Shown here: positions 1-8,615 of the stretch, one piece after another
Layout: the number at the start of each line of letters is the position of its first letter
How positions within the stretch are numbered: position 1 is the first letter of the stretch
Origin: a virus
Reading direction: 5' to 3' (one strand)
IMG/VR virus record: IMGVR_UViG_3300021437_000101
Span: 1 to 20,793 of that record
DNA: 20,793 nt
The notes under the pieces: generated by a model
What the model was told of the DNA's origin: nothing
What the model saw: only the letters and a program-made list of their open reading frames with translations
Databases searched by the model: none
Position numbers and translations under genes: made by a program

Positions 1-20
1 TGCGCGCCCCGCAAGCGTCC

Positions 21-362
21 TCACAGGCACCTCGGCTTGTCGAGGCCGATATACACATCGACGCCCGCGCCTGTGGAGGCGAGGTAGAACGTCTCGCAGC
101 CGGCGGGGAAATACACCTCCGTCCAGAGGTCATGATCGAGCGGGCCGAAAGTGGCAGCACCGATATCGGTCTCGTCCGCGACGAGGGATCCGCTTCCGAG
201 CGTCACGATCTTGGCGTCGGTGGTGACCGGACGGAGCGACACCACGACGCCGCCATGCCCGGGCGGGAGATCGACGCGGCGAAGGTGGCCGATGGTTGCG
301 GACGTCGTCGCCTTGGTGAACAGCGGGAGGACGGCGGGACTGGTGAGGTTGAGGGCGGCCAT
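21..362 (-). CDS. Small hypothetical protein after the tail fibre gene
   Basis: A 113-residue protein I do not recognise. It starts MAALNLTSPAV and ends DKPRCL, with a TGA stop close to the left window edge. It is rich in Val, Gly, Thr and Ala, fits a mostly beta-strand fold, and has no signal peptide, membrane segment or catalytic motif. It lies 17 nt downstream of the fibre-like gene in the same orientation, so it probably belongs to the baseplate/fibre end of the tail operon and may be a small virion protein. That role is inferred from position only. Confidence 0.6.
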   Translation of the reverse strand: MAALNLTSPAVLPLFTKATTSATIGHLRRVDLPPGHGGVVVSLRPVTTDAKIVTLGSGSLVADETDIGAATFGPLDHDLWTEVYFPAGCETFYLASTGAGVDVYIGLDKPRCL

Positions 363-379
363 GGGGGCTCCGGGTCAGG

Positions 380-1822
380 TCAGTTGAAACCAAGGTCGAT
401 GTACTGGACTTCGCCGGGCGTTCGCAGCGGTGTCGCCGTCAGCCAGACACCGCGGTTCGCGCCGCCGGTGGTGTCTTTGACGTCGACGACGAGCAGCCCC
501 GTGGCGTCTGTCGAGAAAATGCCGCCCATCGCGGTGAAGGCAGAGGACACCCCCGCATGATGCGAGGGCAGGACGATGGCACCGGTCACGGCGACCGGGT
601 TGATCGCGTAGTCCGTGCTGGTGATCGCGGTGCCGATCGGTTCGAGCAACGCCAGCCGGATTTTCGAGACGCCGAGCACCGGATTCCCACCCTCGTCCTG
701 AACCTGGATCGAGACGCGGATCGCGTTCGCCGCCGTCGTGCCCTCCGCGTCTACCGAGGCGGAAAGAACGGCGATCCCGGCGACCCGATCGGCCGTGAGG
801 GCGAGGCGCTGGCGGTAGTCGGTGATCGTCCCGGAGTTCAGCGCAGTCGTCGTCGCGGCGACCGCGACATGGGCGAGGACGATGGCCGCGGACGGCACGG
901 ATGGCGCGACCGGCGACCCGGCCGGCGTCCCCGCTACAACCCCAAGCGCGCCCGTGTCGTACAGCACGACGAGATCGATCCGAGGGTTGGTCGGGTCGCT
1001 CGCGCTCACGGTGACCGAACTGGCCTGTCGGAGCTGCGCGCGCGTTGAGCCGGAATCCTGCCCGGCGCCGTTGATGTCAGCCGAGCCGGCGGCGACCTGG
1101 AGCACCATGCTCGGCGTCCCGCTGGCGGTGACCTGGAGCTCCGCGCCGGTCCCGAGCACGAAGTTCTGGTGGTAGCTGTGGGGCGGGATCACGCTCACGC
1201 CCGCGCCGAGCTGGAGCCGTTGCCGCGTGTCGGTGAACGTCAGCGCACCCGAGACGGGCGGCACATTGACCGAGGCGATCTTGATGGTGCCCGCGGGCGT
1301 GGCGGGGTCAACCGGCGTGGCTGCGGGCGTGCCGGTCACCACGGTCACGGTCGCGGAATAGCGGCGCCGGCGACTGATGCTCGTCGAGCTCGTCGCGCCG
1401 GTCGAGGGGTCCTTGACGCTCACGGTCTCTGCGGTGTCGTCCACCGTGGCGGGCGCGATGCACAAGATGTCGTGCCGTGGGTTCGTCGCATCCCGAGCGG
1501 CGAACGTCCCCGTCGAAGCGGTCCCCAGCACGATTGGCCGGTACTGCGAGGCGAACGCATCGGCGACGGTGGAGTCGTACATGAACCCCATGCCGACGGC
1601 GACGGAGTACCCCAGTCCGCCCGTTGTCGTGACCTTGCAGTCGTCCCCGAAGAAGCCGTCCTTGAAGGCGTTGTTGGCTTCGTCGAAGAGGAGCCGGCCG
1701 GCCAGAAGGCCCATGATGCCGACGCCCGCGGCGTGCTGGATGCGTTGCGCGTCCGTGAGGGTGAACAGCTCGCCGCTGGTGAACAGCAGTTCGGCGTCGG
1801 CGCGGGTGAAGGGGGTTCCCAT
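380..1822 (-). CDS. Tail fibre / upper baseplate-type structural protein with duplicated domain
   Basis: A 480-residue protein after the baseplate genes, where host-recognition proteins of Mu-like tails sit. The N-terminus (about 1-60) resembles baseplate-attachment regions. Residues about 113-202 and 278-340 look like two copies of one domain: each starts with TNPR-x-D followed by a hydrophobic strand (TNPRHDILCIAP, TNPRIDLVVLYD), has a GTPA-x2-P-x2-P linker, and ends TD-x-RQRL. Residues about 352-480 look like an Ig-like beta-sandwich (VQDEGGNPVLG near 374, then FSTDATGLLVVDV). The ATG start has GAGAG about 8 nt upstream. It probably links the baseplate to a receptor-binding part or is itself the fibre. 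No enzymatic depolymerase motif was seen. Confidence 0.65.
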   Translation of the reverse strand: MGTPFTRADAELLFTSGELFTLTDAQRIQHAAGVGIMGLLAGRLLFDEANNAFKDGFFGDDCKVTTTGGLGYSVAVGMGFMYDSTVADAFASQYRPIVLGTASTGTFAARDATNPRHDILCIAPATVDDTAETVSVKDPSTGATSSTSISRRRRYSATVTVVTGTPAATPVDPATPAGTIKIASVNVPPVSGALTFTDTRQRLQLGAGVSVIPPHSYHQNFVLGTGAELQVTASGTPSMVLQVAAGSADINGAGQDSGSTRAQLRQASSVTVSASDPTNPRIDLVVLYDTGALGVVAGTPAGSPVAPSVPSAAIVLAHVAVAATTTALNSGTITDYRQRLALTADRVAGIAVLSASVDAEGTTAANAIRVSIQVQDEGGNPVLGVSKIRLALLEPIGTAITSTDYAINPVAVTGAIVLPSHHAGVSSAFTAMGGIFSTDATGLLVVDVKDTTGGANRGVWLTATPLRTPGEVQYIDLGFN

Positions 1823-1831
1823 GCGGATCTC

Positions 1832-2443
1832 TCAGGTGAAGATGGATTCTTGGTCGATGCGGAGCGCCCAACGGACCCCCGCCGCTCGGATGGCGTTCAC
1901 AAGCGCGATGATGGCGTTGTAGGCCGGGTCGATGCCGTCGCTGCCGAGGTACAGGTCGATGCCGAGGGCCCCGGAGTCGAGGTAGCTGGAGCCTGCGATG
2001 GTGTTCCCGATCTGCGGCACGATGAGCACGAACTGCGCGCCACGGTCCTGCAGGACGGTCTGGTCAAGCCAGAAGTCGACGTCGAGCGCAGGGCCCTGAA
2101 ACCACTCGATCATGGTCGCCGTCGCCGGCTGGCCGATGATCGTCAGGTAGGCGTTGACCACGTCCAGGATCGCCGGCCGGGTGAGCGCATCGGCGGGGTG
2201 TTGGATGCGGTAGCGCAGTGAGTCATCGGACTCGGAGGGCTGGCGGCGCAGACCAAAGCCGACGGCGAGCAGATCGAGCCACTTCCCGTCGGCCGTGCTG
2301 ATCGTACAGTTCTCGCGGAGCGTCACCCCGGCCTGATCCGCAGCGCTGAACGCAGCCGCCCAGCCCGCCATGAGCGGGCGCATCGCCCGGTATTGCTTCG
2401 GGACGAACTGCTCAAAGTCGGCGAGGATCGCGGCAGTGCTCAT
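1832..2443 (-). CDS. Mu gp48-like baseplate protein
   Basis: A 203-residue protein directly downstream of the baseplate J-like gene, with an ATGA overlap. This is the position of gp48 in Mu and of tail protein I in P2-like phages. The segment LLAVGFGLRRQPSESDDSLR (about residues 58-77) and the following region resemble this family, in which a small protein closes the baseplate wedge and connects to the fibre. Length is close to the roughly 200 residues usual for the family. The assignment rests mainly on synteny and general resemblance. It could also be called a DUF2313-type protein. Confidence 0.75.
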   Translation of the reverse strand: MSTAAILADFEQFVPKQYRAMRPLMAGWAAAFSAADQAGVTLRENCTISTADGKWLDLLAVGFGLRRQPSESDDSLRYRIQHPADALTRPAILDVVNAYLTIIGQPATATMIEWFQGPALDVDFWLDQTVLQDRGAQFVLIVPQIGNTIAGSSYLDSGALGIDLYLGSDGIDPAYNAIIALVNAIRAAGVRWALRIDQESIFT

Positions 2444-3549
2444 GTGTAGACCACGGTGAGTGCGGTGGCCAACACCCGAATCGCGTTCGATGGCGCGGAG
2501 GGGAGAACGCCGTCAGTGCTCGGCACGCCGCCCGTAATGATGGCGATCGCCCCTCGCACGTCGCCAGAGACGCGGATCGCAGCACTCTCCAACGCAGAGA
2601 GGTACATCTGCGAGCCGGATGGCAGGGTGTCGGTGTACGCGAGCAGGGCAGCCCGGATGGCGCTCTTGAGCGCGTCGGTCCCCGCGCCCGCCTTGACGGT
2701 GACGGCCACGCTCACCGCCACCTCTTCACGGGCGGCAGCGACCGTCTCGACGAGCACGCCCGCCGCCCTCCAGTTCTCCAGCTCGGTCGCGACGAGGGAC
2801 GCGAGCGCGGCGTTTCCACGGCCATCGGGGTCGCCGACGTAAACGTAGACCGTCGCGTCCGTCGCCAGAGAGGACTCGTCCACCGTGACGTAGGAGACGC
2901 CAGGGACGGAGAGCGCGCCCTCCTCCAGCGCGGCCACCGTGCCTCGTCGCAGCGTGAGCGGGTAGGCCTGGGCGCGGGCGCGGTAGGCGTCATCGGTCTC
3001 GGTCGCTGCCCCGCCAACGAAGCGGTCGGCGTTCGTGACCGTCGCGGTTGCGTCGTCCGGGATCGGCGTCGGGATCGTCGTCACCACCCCGGCCGCGACA
3101 TTCCCGGCCGTACCCACCGCCGAACAGTGCGCGATCGCGCTCACCGTCGAGCCCGTCATGTAGACGCTGCTGTCCGTCGTGAACGTGACCGTCTGACCGT
3201 TCACAGTCGCCGTCACGACGGTTCCGGCAAGGATCTCCACGACGCCCGAGCTGCCCCCGCGGGTGAACGTCAGCGTTCCCACGGAGGCGGATTCGGCCTG
3301 GCGCGGACAGCCGGGGAAGATGTCAGTCACCGCCGCATCGAGGTCGCTCCCGGTCGCGATCGCGATGTACTTGGCGGCTGCGGCGTCGAGGTCGGCGCGG
3401 ATCTGCATGTCGGCGAGCACGGCCCCGCCGCCAGTGATCGCGTCGAGCGCCGAGCCGTCCGAGTAGTCGGTGAGCGCCGGCTGGCGTGCCTGTGTTTCCG
3501 CCTTGGCGGCGTTGTAGAGGTCATCGAACGTGGGGATCGTGGCGCTCAC
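2440..3549 (-). CDS. Baseplate J-like protein (Mu gp47 family)
   Basis: A 369-residue protein with the hallmarks of baseplate J/gp47 wedge proteins: an N-terminal helical part with DYSDGSALDAI (about 28-38), a beta-rich core with an AGTVVTA-type strand, GTAGNVAAGVV (about 145-155), the ETDDAYRAR motif (about 183-191), then GVSYVTVDES. It forms the wedge of the contractile-tail baseplate. The start is GTG at 3549, overlapping the TGA of the upstream gp46-like gene (GTGA), which implies translational coupling. It is followed by the gp48-like gene with an ATGA overlap. Length matches the family. Confidence 0.9.
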   Translation of the reverse strand: MSATIPTFDDLYNAAKAETQARQPALTDYSDGSALDAITGGGAVLADMQIRADLDAAAAKYIAIATGSDLDAAVTDIFPGCPRQAESASVGTLTFTRGGSSGVVEILAGTVVTATVNGQTVTFTTDSSVYMTGSTVSAIAHCSAVGTAGNVAAGVVTTIPTPIPDDATATVTNADRFVGGAATETDDAYRARAQAYPLTLRRGTVAALEEGALSVPGVSYVTVDESSLATDATVYVYVGDPDGRGNAALASLVATELENWRAAGVLVETVAAAREEVAVSVAVTVKAGAGTDALKSAIRAALLAYTDTLPSGSQMYLSALESAAIRVSGDVRGAIAIITGGVPSTDGVLPSAPSNAIRVLATALTVVYT

Positions 3550-3947
3550 AACGTCACCTCCAGCGTGCTCTTGGAGTCGTCGCGGAGCGTGAGCGTCGCC
3601 ATGAGCGTGAGCGTTGAGGAGCCATCGTCAGACGTGAGCGCGATTCCGACGTCCTTGAGACGTCCGTCCGCGAGCAGGTTCGCCCGGGCATCCGTTCCGA
3701 GTCGCGAGCGAGCGGCGGCCGAGTTGTTGATCCCAAGGTAACCGATGGCCCCGGCTCCGAATGCCGGGCGATGAATGAGCGATCCCGGCTGGCTGACGAG
3801 CCGCCGCTGAACGTCACGCAACAGGCAGGACCGCCCCGAGAGCATCGGGACATCGCCCGTCGGGGTGACGGCGATCACCCCGCCCGGGTCGATCGGGATG
3901 TCGATGTCCACCCCGAAACGGGCGGCGTCGAGGTCGGAGGCGCTCAT
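3546..3947 (-). CDS. Mu gp46 / T4 gp25-like baseplate wedge protein
   Basis: A 133-residue protein just upstream of and overlapping the baseplate J-like gene, the fixed position of gp46 in Mu-like tails. The segment LLRDVQRRLVSQPGSLIHRP (about residues 38-57), followed by AFGAGAIGYLG, matches the family pattern of a helix, a Gly-Ser-Leu turn and a 'P-x-F/Y-G' stretch. The C-terminus is a run of beta strands (STLTLMATLTLRDDSKSTLEV). In related tails this protein joins wedge and hub and starts sheath assembly. A 49-bp, relatively AT-rich spacer separates it from the spike gene. Confidence 0.85.
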   Translation of the reverse strand: MSASDLDAARFGVDIDIPIDPGGVIAVTPTGDVPMLSGRSCLLRDVQRRLVSQPGSLIHRPAFGAGAIGYLGINNSAAARSRLGTDARANLLADGRLKDVGIALTSDDGSSTLTLMATLTLRDDSKSTLEVTL

Positions 3948-3967
3948 GGGCGGGATCCTACTCTACA

Positions 3968-3991
3968 AATCGTGTATGAGCATCTACGATT
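3968..3991. promoter_or_regulatory. AT-rich near-palindrome between spike and gp46-like genes
   Basis: This 24-bp imperfect dyad has AATCGT and ACGATT as outer arms and ATG/CAT as inner arms, with 18 of 24 positions symmetric. It lies in the only clearly AT-rich gap inside the baseplate operon, which is otherwise nearly gapless. It could be an operator, an RNA hairpin in the polycistronic transcript or a vestigial internal promoter. There is no U-tract, so it does not look like an intrinsic terminator. Function is unknown. Confidence 0.35.
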
Positions 3992-3996
3992 CATCG

Positions 3997-4530
3997 CTAC
4001 TCCGTAACCAACGCCGCCGAGCGGTAGGACGCGGCGAGCTTGCCGATGAGGGTGGCGGTGTTGGGGGTGGGGATTCCAAATGCGGCGAGGCCGGCGGCGA
4101 TCTCCGTGAGGCTGTTCGACAGGTCCGCGAGGAGGTCCTGCGTCACCACGGCCTGCGTCGTCGCGTTCTCCGACGTCGCGAACGAGGCCCCGGACGGATG
4201 CACGAAGATCGGTTTGGAGTTGTCGAACGACGACGGCACCTTCGCTGACGAGCTCGTCAGCCCTGGCAGGCAGACAGCGCGGTTCGGGTCGCCGTCGGGG
4301 AGGAGGACAAGCACCTCGTCGTCCACCGCGACCGGGAAGAAGGATCCGCCCGCGTTGAGGGCCCCGGACCACATGACGCGGGCTTGCACCTCCCAACCGG
4401 AGGGCTGAATCGTGATGGTCGCGAGAAAGCCCCCGCTCCCGTCCACTTCGACGGCCGTGATCTGCCCAGTGCCGCACGTGACGGCGTCGACAGCCAGGTC
4501 CGCGATCCCGCGCTCAACACCGCGCCTCAC
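3997..4530 (-). CDS. Baseplate spike protein, gpV / Mu gp45-like
   Basis: A 177-residue protein between the hub and gp46-like genes, where Mu-like phages encode the membrane-piercing spike. The central region, with WEVQARVMWSG (about 45-55), VDDEVLVLLPDGDPNRAVCL (about 67-86) and a following strand, fits the OB-fold of gpV/gp45 proteins, whose trimer caps the tail tube. The C-terminus (about 108-177) is less conserved and has a helical stretch before LVTE. No cysteine- or histidine-based metal-binding tip motif is obvious. The GTG start overlaps the hub gene stop (GTGA), indicating coupling. Confidence 0.82.
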   Translation of the reverse strand: MRRGVERGIADLAVDAVTCGTGQITAVEVDGSGGFLATITIQPSGWEVQARVMWSGALNAGGSFFPVAVDDEVLVLLPDGDPNRAVCLPGLTSSSAKVPSSFDNSKPIFVHPSGASFATSENATTQAVVTQDLLADLSNSLTEIAAGLAAFGIPTPNTATLIGKLAASYRSAALVTE

Positions 4531-5858
4531 GTCGCTCCTCCGACGAAGTTGATCGCCGTGATCTGGCAGCGGTAGCCATTTTCCCGGCTCCAGACGTGCT
4601 GAACCTCCTTGGCGTAGAAGGTCACAGAGAGCCTTTGGGCGGTCGCGAATGCAGCAACAAACGCGGTGGCGACGTCGCTGGCGAGCGCACGTGGGCCGCT
4701 CGTGAGCTTCGCGATGGCCTCGGACTGCGAAAGGCCACTGATGTCCGTGACGAGATGGGGACCGATCGTGACGGTGACGTGGGCGCCGTTGCCGAGCTGC
4801 GGGATGGCGACGCCATCGAGGTCCGCCATGTCGAGCGTCTCGATCTCCGTCTCCATCTCCTCCCGGCTGACCTCCGTGTAGATGTTCTTTGCGATGGTAG
4901 CGAGGTCAGACGCCGAATACGTCCCAGTGACGTAGAATGGCACGATCGGGGCGGCCTCGGTCTTCACCTTTCCGTCCGTGCCCACGGTCTGTTTGTTCAC
5001 GATCGGGGCGGTGGGGTAGGTCGACGTCGACGTCTTCCGTGTCGTGGCGTCCCAGCACTGCACTCGGATCTGCTTGCGGGCGGCCTCGCGGGCGTGCCGC
5101 ACCTGCTTGAGCCGGGTCAGATCAGATCCGTACTCCAGCGCTGCCGTTTGTGGAGTGAGCGCACCGGCGTTGATGAACGAATCCCGGGAGACCCCCATAT
5201 CGGCGGCGGTGAGGATGCAGAGCACGTCGAGGTTGAACACCGGAATGAGCCCCACCCGCCCGCACAGGTCGCACAGCACGGTCCAACAGTCGTCGCCCGC
5301 GTGAGGCGCGAATTTCTTCTTACCGATGGCGTCAGCGAGGATGACGCTGGTCGCCCCCTCGGAGTAGCAGATCCCGGGGTTCTGCCCAATCTGATCGGCG
5401 CCCGGAACGGCGTCGATCACGTCCTGGATGACGTCCGTGAGCGCCCGGGTGACGTCGATCATCCCGCCCGGCCACTTCGTGTCGAGGAACGGCCCGGTGA
5501 AGTCCCGGCCCTCGATAGTTACGAAGTCCCCGGCGTCTGAACGGCTTGATTCGATGGTGTCCGAGAACCCGATGAAGGCGCCGTCTGGCCCCGATGCTGG
5601 GAGAGCGCTCCCCGGCGGTCCGACGTCGCCGATCAGCGCCTCGATCCGCGCGCTCCGCACGGTGCGCGGGTCGAAGGGGAAGTCTCGCAGGTCGAGCTGC
5701 ACCCGGACCGTGTCTGCGGTGCGGTGATCGTTGCGATGGACCTCGATCTCGCGCGGGATCGCCGTGACAGTGTACGTCGCCGACGTGCCCGCGCCCCAGT
5801 CCTCGATCAAGAGGATCAGGCTGACCGCCGCCCGCGGGTAGTAGGTGCGCGCCGCCAT
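4527..5858 (-). CDS. Tail hub protein, gpD / Mu gp44 (P)-like
   Basis: A 443-residue protein placed between the LysM-like protein and the spike, as gp44 (P) in Mu. The N-terminal half is beta-rich with the family's VTIEGRDFTGPFLDTKW (about 113-129). A middle region has WTVLCDLCGRVGLIPVF (about 192-208). The C-terminal part carries a YTEVSREEMETEIETLDM segment (about 337) and strands ending in ITAINFVGG. Hub proteins of this family form the trimeric ring between tube and spike. Length is somewhat above the roughly 380 residues of Mu gp44. Two CxxC-type cysteines (VLCDLCGR) are not usual family features and may be incidental. Confidence 0.78.
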   Translation of the reverse strand: MAARTYYPRAAVSLILLIEDWGAGTSATYTVTAIPREIEVHRNDHRTADTVRVQLDLRDFPFDPRTVRSARIEALIGDVGPPGSALPASGPDGAFIGFSDTIESSRSDAGDFVTIEGRDFTGPFLDTKWPGGMIDVTRALTDVIQDVIDAVPGADQIGQNPGICYSEGATSVILADAIGKKKFAPHAGDDCWTVLCDLCGRVGLIPVFNLDVLCILTAADMGVSRDSFINAGALTPQTAALEYGSDLTRLKQVRHAREAARKQIRVQCWDATTRKTSTSTYPTAPIVNKQTVGTDGKVKTEAAPIVPFYVTGTYSASDLATIAKNIYTEVSREEMETEIETLDMADLDGVAIPQLGNGAHVTVTIGPHLVTDISGLSQSEAIAKLTSGPRALASDVATAFVAAFATAQRLSVTFYAKEVQHVWSRENGYRCQITAINFVGGAT

Positions 5859-5859
5859 G

Positions 5860-6354
5860 TCAGGTCTTCGCAGGGATGATCAGGACCGTGCCCGTGGCGA
5901 CCGGGCCCGCCTTGAGCCCGTTGGCGGCGGCGATTCGGGGCCACTCTGCCCAGCCTCCAAGGTAGATCGCGGCGATGGCTTGGAGGGACTGACCGGCGCG
6001 AACCGTATGCAGCGTCACGCCCTGCCCGGCGCCGATCTCTGCGACGATGGCGGAGGCTCGCGTCAGCCGACCCGAGAGGCGAACGAGGCTGTAGCGGAGG
6101 CCGCGCTCCCATCGCCACAGACCGAGCGCCACCCCGCCATCCGCCCAGAGTTGAGCATCCTCGACGGCAAGAGCGTCGAGATCGGCGCGCACGGCTTTGA
6201 TCGCGCTCTGGCACGCCGTCACGGAGGCCCCCGCCGCCCCGATGTCCTTGGCGGTCGCCGTCCCGAGCTGGAGCAGGCTGGCGACGGAGCCAAGGGCGGC
6301 CCCCGCGTCACTCGCAAGCGCTCCAGCCGCTGCGTTGATGCTCGGGATGCTCAT
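5860..6354 (-). CDS. Tail protein with C-terminal LysM-like domain
   Basis: A 164-residue protein whose last 50 residues look like a LysM fold: HTVRAGQSLQAIAAIYLGG (about 115-133), then WPRIAAANGLK and a final LIIPAKT strand. The N-terminal part is Ala-rich and helical. LysM-like modules are common in baseplate hub and tube-initiator proteins and may help assembly or touch peptidoglycan. There is no hydrolase domain, so this is not an endolysin. It overlaps the preceding gene by ATGA and occupies the position of the C-terminal half of Mu gp43 (N). Confidence 0.7.
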   Translation of the reverse strand: MSIPSINAAAGALASDAGAALGSVASLLQLGTATAKDIGAAGASVTACQSAIKAVRADLDALAVEDAQLWADGGVALGLWRWERGLRYSLVRLSGRLTRASAIVAEIGAGQGVTLHTVRAGQSLQAIAAIYLGGWAEWPRIAAANGLKAGPVATGTVLIIPAKT

Positions 6355-6932
6355 GCAGCCACCGCTTCGGAGAGCAGCGCGCCGCCAGCGACCGTCACGG
6401 CGAGCCCCACCTCAACAATGGCGCTCACGGCGTCGATCTCGGCAATCACGGCGAGGATTTCTGCCCACAGCGTCGTCGTCGTCGCGGACGGCGGGAAGGG
6501 CACCAAGAGCAGCGCCGCCTCGTCGGCCTCGTCCACCTGAAACACCAGTGTCCAGTGGATGACGTTCGGGCGCTCGAAGTCGCCAACGAAGCTCTTGACG
6601 TAGCCCTTGCGGGTGATCTCCGGGCCCCAGTACAGGCCGCACCGGAGCTGATCAAGCAGAAGGGTCCGGCAGATCCCGTATAGGTTGATCGCCCCACCAG
6701 CGGCGCCGAGCTGGTCATCCCGCCAGACGCCCTTGAGCGTGATGTCGTCTTCCTGCGTGCCCATGATCTGCGTCGAAGGCGTCGATGACCCGGGGTAGTA
6801 CGTGCGCGTCGAACGGAGGGAGCCGCCGATCGGCATGCTGTTCGCCGGGAGCGCGCCCAGCGTGTCGAGGATCAGACCGGTGGCACCATCAAGCTCTTGA
6901 ATCACCAGTGAATTGACGACGGGATCGGCCAT
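6351..6932 (-). CDS. Tape-measure-adjacent tail protein (N-terminal gp43-like, tentative)
   Basis: A 193-residue protein between the tape measure and the LysM-like gene. The first 140 residues are beta-rich (VVNSLVIQEL, EDDITLKGVWRDD near 62-74, VIHWTLVFQVDE near 125-136) and resemble the N-terminal domain of tail proteins that sit at the tube-baseplate junction (Mu gp43, 'DNA circularisation' N-like proteins). The C-terminus is an Ala/Val-rich helix (about 145-193). No catalytic motif was seen. With the next gene it seems to replace the single long gp43. Function is inferred from synteny and general shape only. Confidence 0.6.
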   Translation of the reverse strand: MADPVVNSLVIQELDGATGLILDTLGALPANSMPIGGSLRSTRTYYPGSSTPSTQIMGTQEDDITLKGVWRDDQLGAAGGAINLYGICRTLLLDQLRCGLYWGPEITRKGYVKSFVGDFERPNVIHWTLVFQVDEADEAALLLVPFPPSATTTTLWAEILAVIAEIDAVSAIVEVGLAVTVAGGALLSEAVAA

Positions 6933-8615
6933 CTACTGCCTCGCCGCCGGGATGCGTTTGGCCTGGAGCCCTGCGAGCCGGATCCGGTCCAGCCCTTCGC
7001 CGAGCGCGGTCATCACCCGGGCGGGATCGGCGTTCACCTCGGTCCGGATCTGCATGGTCACGGGCCCGGTGATGTTCGTGATTGAGTCGCCGCCCTTCTT
7101 CATCTTCAAATCTCCGGCCGCGACGGCGTGATCGAGGCCGCCGTGCGTGTTCTTCTGGAGGTCAAAGCCCATGAGAATCCCGAGGTTCTTGTCGGCTTCC
7201 GTGATCGCGTTCGCCATGTTGGTCTTGGCGTGGATGGCGCCACGCGCGTCCCCAGCCATCAGGCTGTAGATCCACTTGAGGCCGTTCCCGATGACCGAAA
7301 ACACCACCCCGATCCCGGTCGCGAACGCAGCGAGGATGCGAACGCCAACGCCAAGCACGTCCAACAGAATCCCGAACGGCCCCGTGATGGCGGCGCCGAG
7401 CATGTTCAGAGCGCTCCCCGGGCCCGCCAGCGAGTCCATCGCCGTCCCGAGCATCCCGAAGGCGTCCATCAGCCGACCCCCGGCCTCGGCGACGTAGCCG
7501 AACACCGATGGGTAGTCGCTCAACGCGCCCTTGATGCCCAGAAACGCGGCGGTGACGAGTACCAGCGGCCCCGCGGCAGCGGATGCCCCCTCGGCGGCTG
7601 CAGTGAACACCCCGCCGAGCCCGCCTCCGGCCATCGCATCAGCCGCCCCCGAGAGCAGGGACACCGCACCCGTGCGCGCGATGCCCGCCGCGGCCATTCC
7701 GGGGCCCGCGAGCTGTGTGGCGGCCACGATCGCCGCGTAGGTCCCAGCCTTCGCGATCATCCCGTCCCACATGGTCAAGAGCTTTGCTCCCCACCGCTCG
7801 GCGATGTCGGCCAGAACATCCTTGTTCTTCACAAGCCAGTCATTCACCTTCCCAAGCTCATCCTTCCACCGGTCGAACAGCGGCTTGGTCACGGTGCCGA
7901 TCAGCCCCTGGATCGTGTCGTGCAGCGTCGAAAACTGCGCATTCCAGCTCTTGCCCATGAGCGCCACTCCGGGCGCGAACGTGTCGAGTGCGCGTGTCAG
8001 CGCCTCGATCCGCGCTTCCGGCTTGAGCCGGTTGAACGCCTCGTCCGTCATGTGGATCGCCGTGAGCGCCATCCCGATCACGGGCGTCAGGCGCTTGTTG
8101 GCCCGCCCCTCCATCGCCATGAGCAGCTCTTCCGGCGCCCGGCCGATGCCGCTCGCACCGAACACCGCCCCGGTGGCCGTGATCGTCTCCCGGGTCAGCG
8201 TGCGGAGCTGTCCGCGTGACGCTCCGTTCGTCAGTCCGGCACCCAGAACGCGATTGAACGTCCCAAGATAGTCGGACAGCTCGCCGATGCCCGCCGCCGC
8301 GTCGGCCCGAAGGCCTGCGAGGTCATCCTGTGCGAGCCGGAACCCCTGCCCGATGTCCACGCCCGCCAGCGCGCTGTAGAGCGTGGCGAGGCCGTTCTGG
8401 GCATCCTCCAGGGTGGCCTGAAAGCCGGTGATACCCTTCACGGCGGCGCCGATCCCGGCCATCCCGCCGATCAGGCCGAACATTCGCGTGAGCGCCGATC
8501 CGGTCGATCCGGCCTGGCTCTCGACGGCCTCCAGCCGCCGCTGGGCGGAGTCCGCACCGGGCGCGGCTGCGTCTTCGGCAACGATTCTCGCCCGGATGAT
8601 GTAGCCGTCGCTCAC
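6933..8615 (-). CDS. Tail tape measure protein
   Basis: A 560-residue protein between the tail chaperone ORFs and the baseplate genes, the invariable position of the tape measure. The composition is typical: Ala/Gly-rich and largely helical, with hydrophobic segments at about residues 285-340 and 405-455 (VRILAAFATGIGVVFSVIGN). It threads the tube lumen and sets tail length. No muramidase or peptidase motif was recognised. The start is GTG at 8615, overlapping the TGA of the preceding ORF (GTGA). At 560 residues it is short to medium for a myovirus. Confidence 0.9.
   Translation of the reverse strand: MSDGYIIRARIVAEDAAAPGADSAQRRLEAVESQAGSTGSALTRMFGLIGGMAGIGAAVKGITGFQATLEDAQNGLATLYSALAGVDIGQGFRLAQDDLAGLRADAAAGIGELSDYLGTFNRVLGAGLTNGASRGQLRTLTRETITATGAVFGASGIGRAPEELLMAMEGRANKRLTPVIGMALTAIHMTDEAFNRLKPEARIEALTRALDTFAPGVALMGKSWNAQFSTLHDTIQGLIGTVTKPLFDRWKDELGKVNDWLVKNKDVLADIAERWGAKLLTMWDGMIAKAGTYAAIVAATQLAGPGMAAAGIARTGAVSLLSGAADAMAGGGLGGVFTAAAEGASAAAGPLVLVTAAFLGIKGALSDYPSVFGYVAEAGGRLMDAFGMLGTAMDSLAGPGSALNMLGAAITGPFGILLDVLGVGVRILAAFATGIGVVFSVIGNGLKWIYSLMAGDARGAIHAKTNMANAITEADKNLGILMGFDLQKNTHGGLDHAVAAGDLKMKKGGDSITNITGPVTMQIRTEVNADPARVMTALGEGLDRIRLAGLQAKRIPAARQ

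Noticed and set aside
5860-6354. LysM protein as an endolysin
   Set aside because: There is no catalytic domain, the protein is coupled to baseplate genes, and LysM-like folds are common in tail hub proteins.
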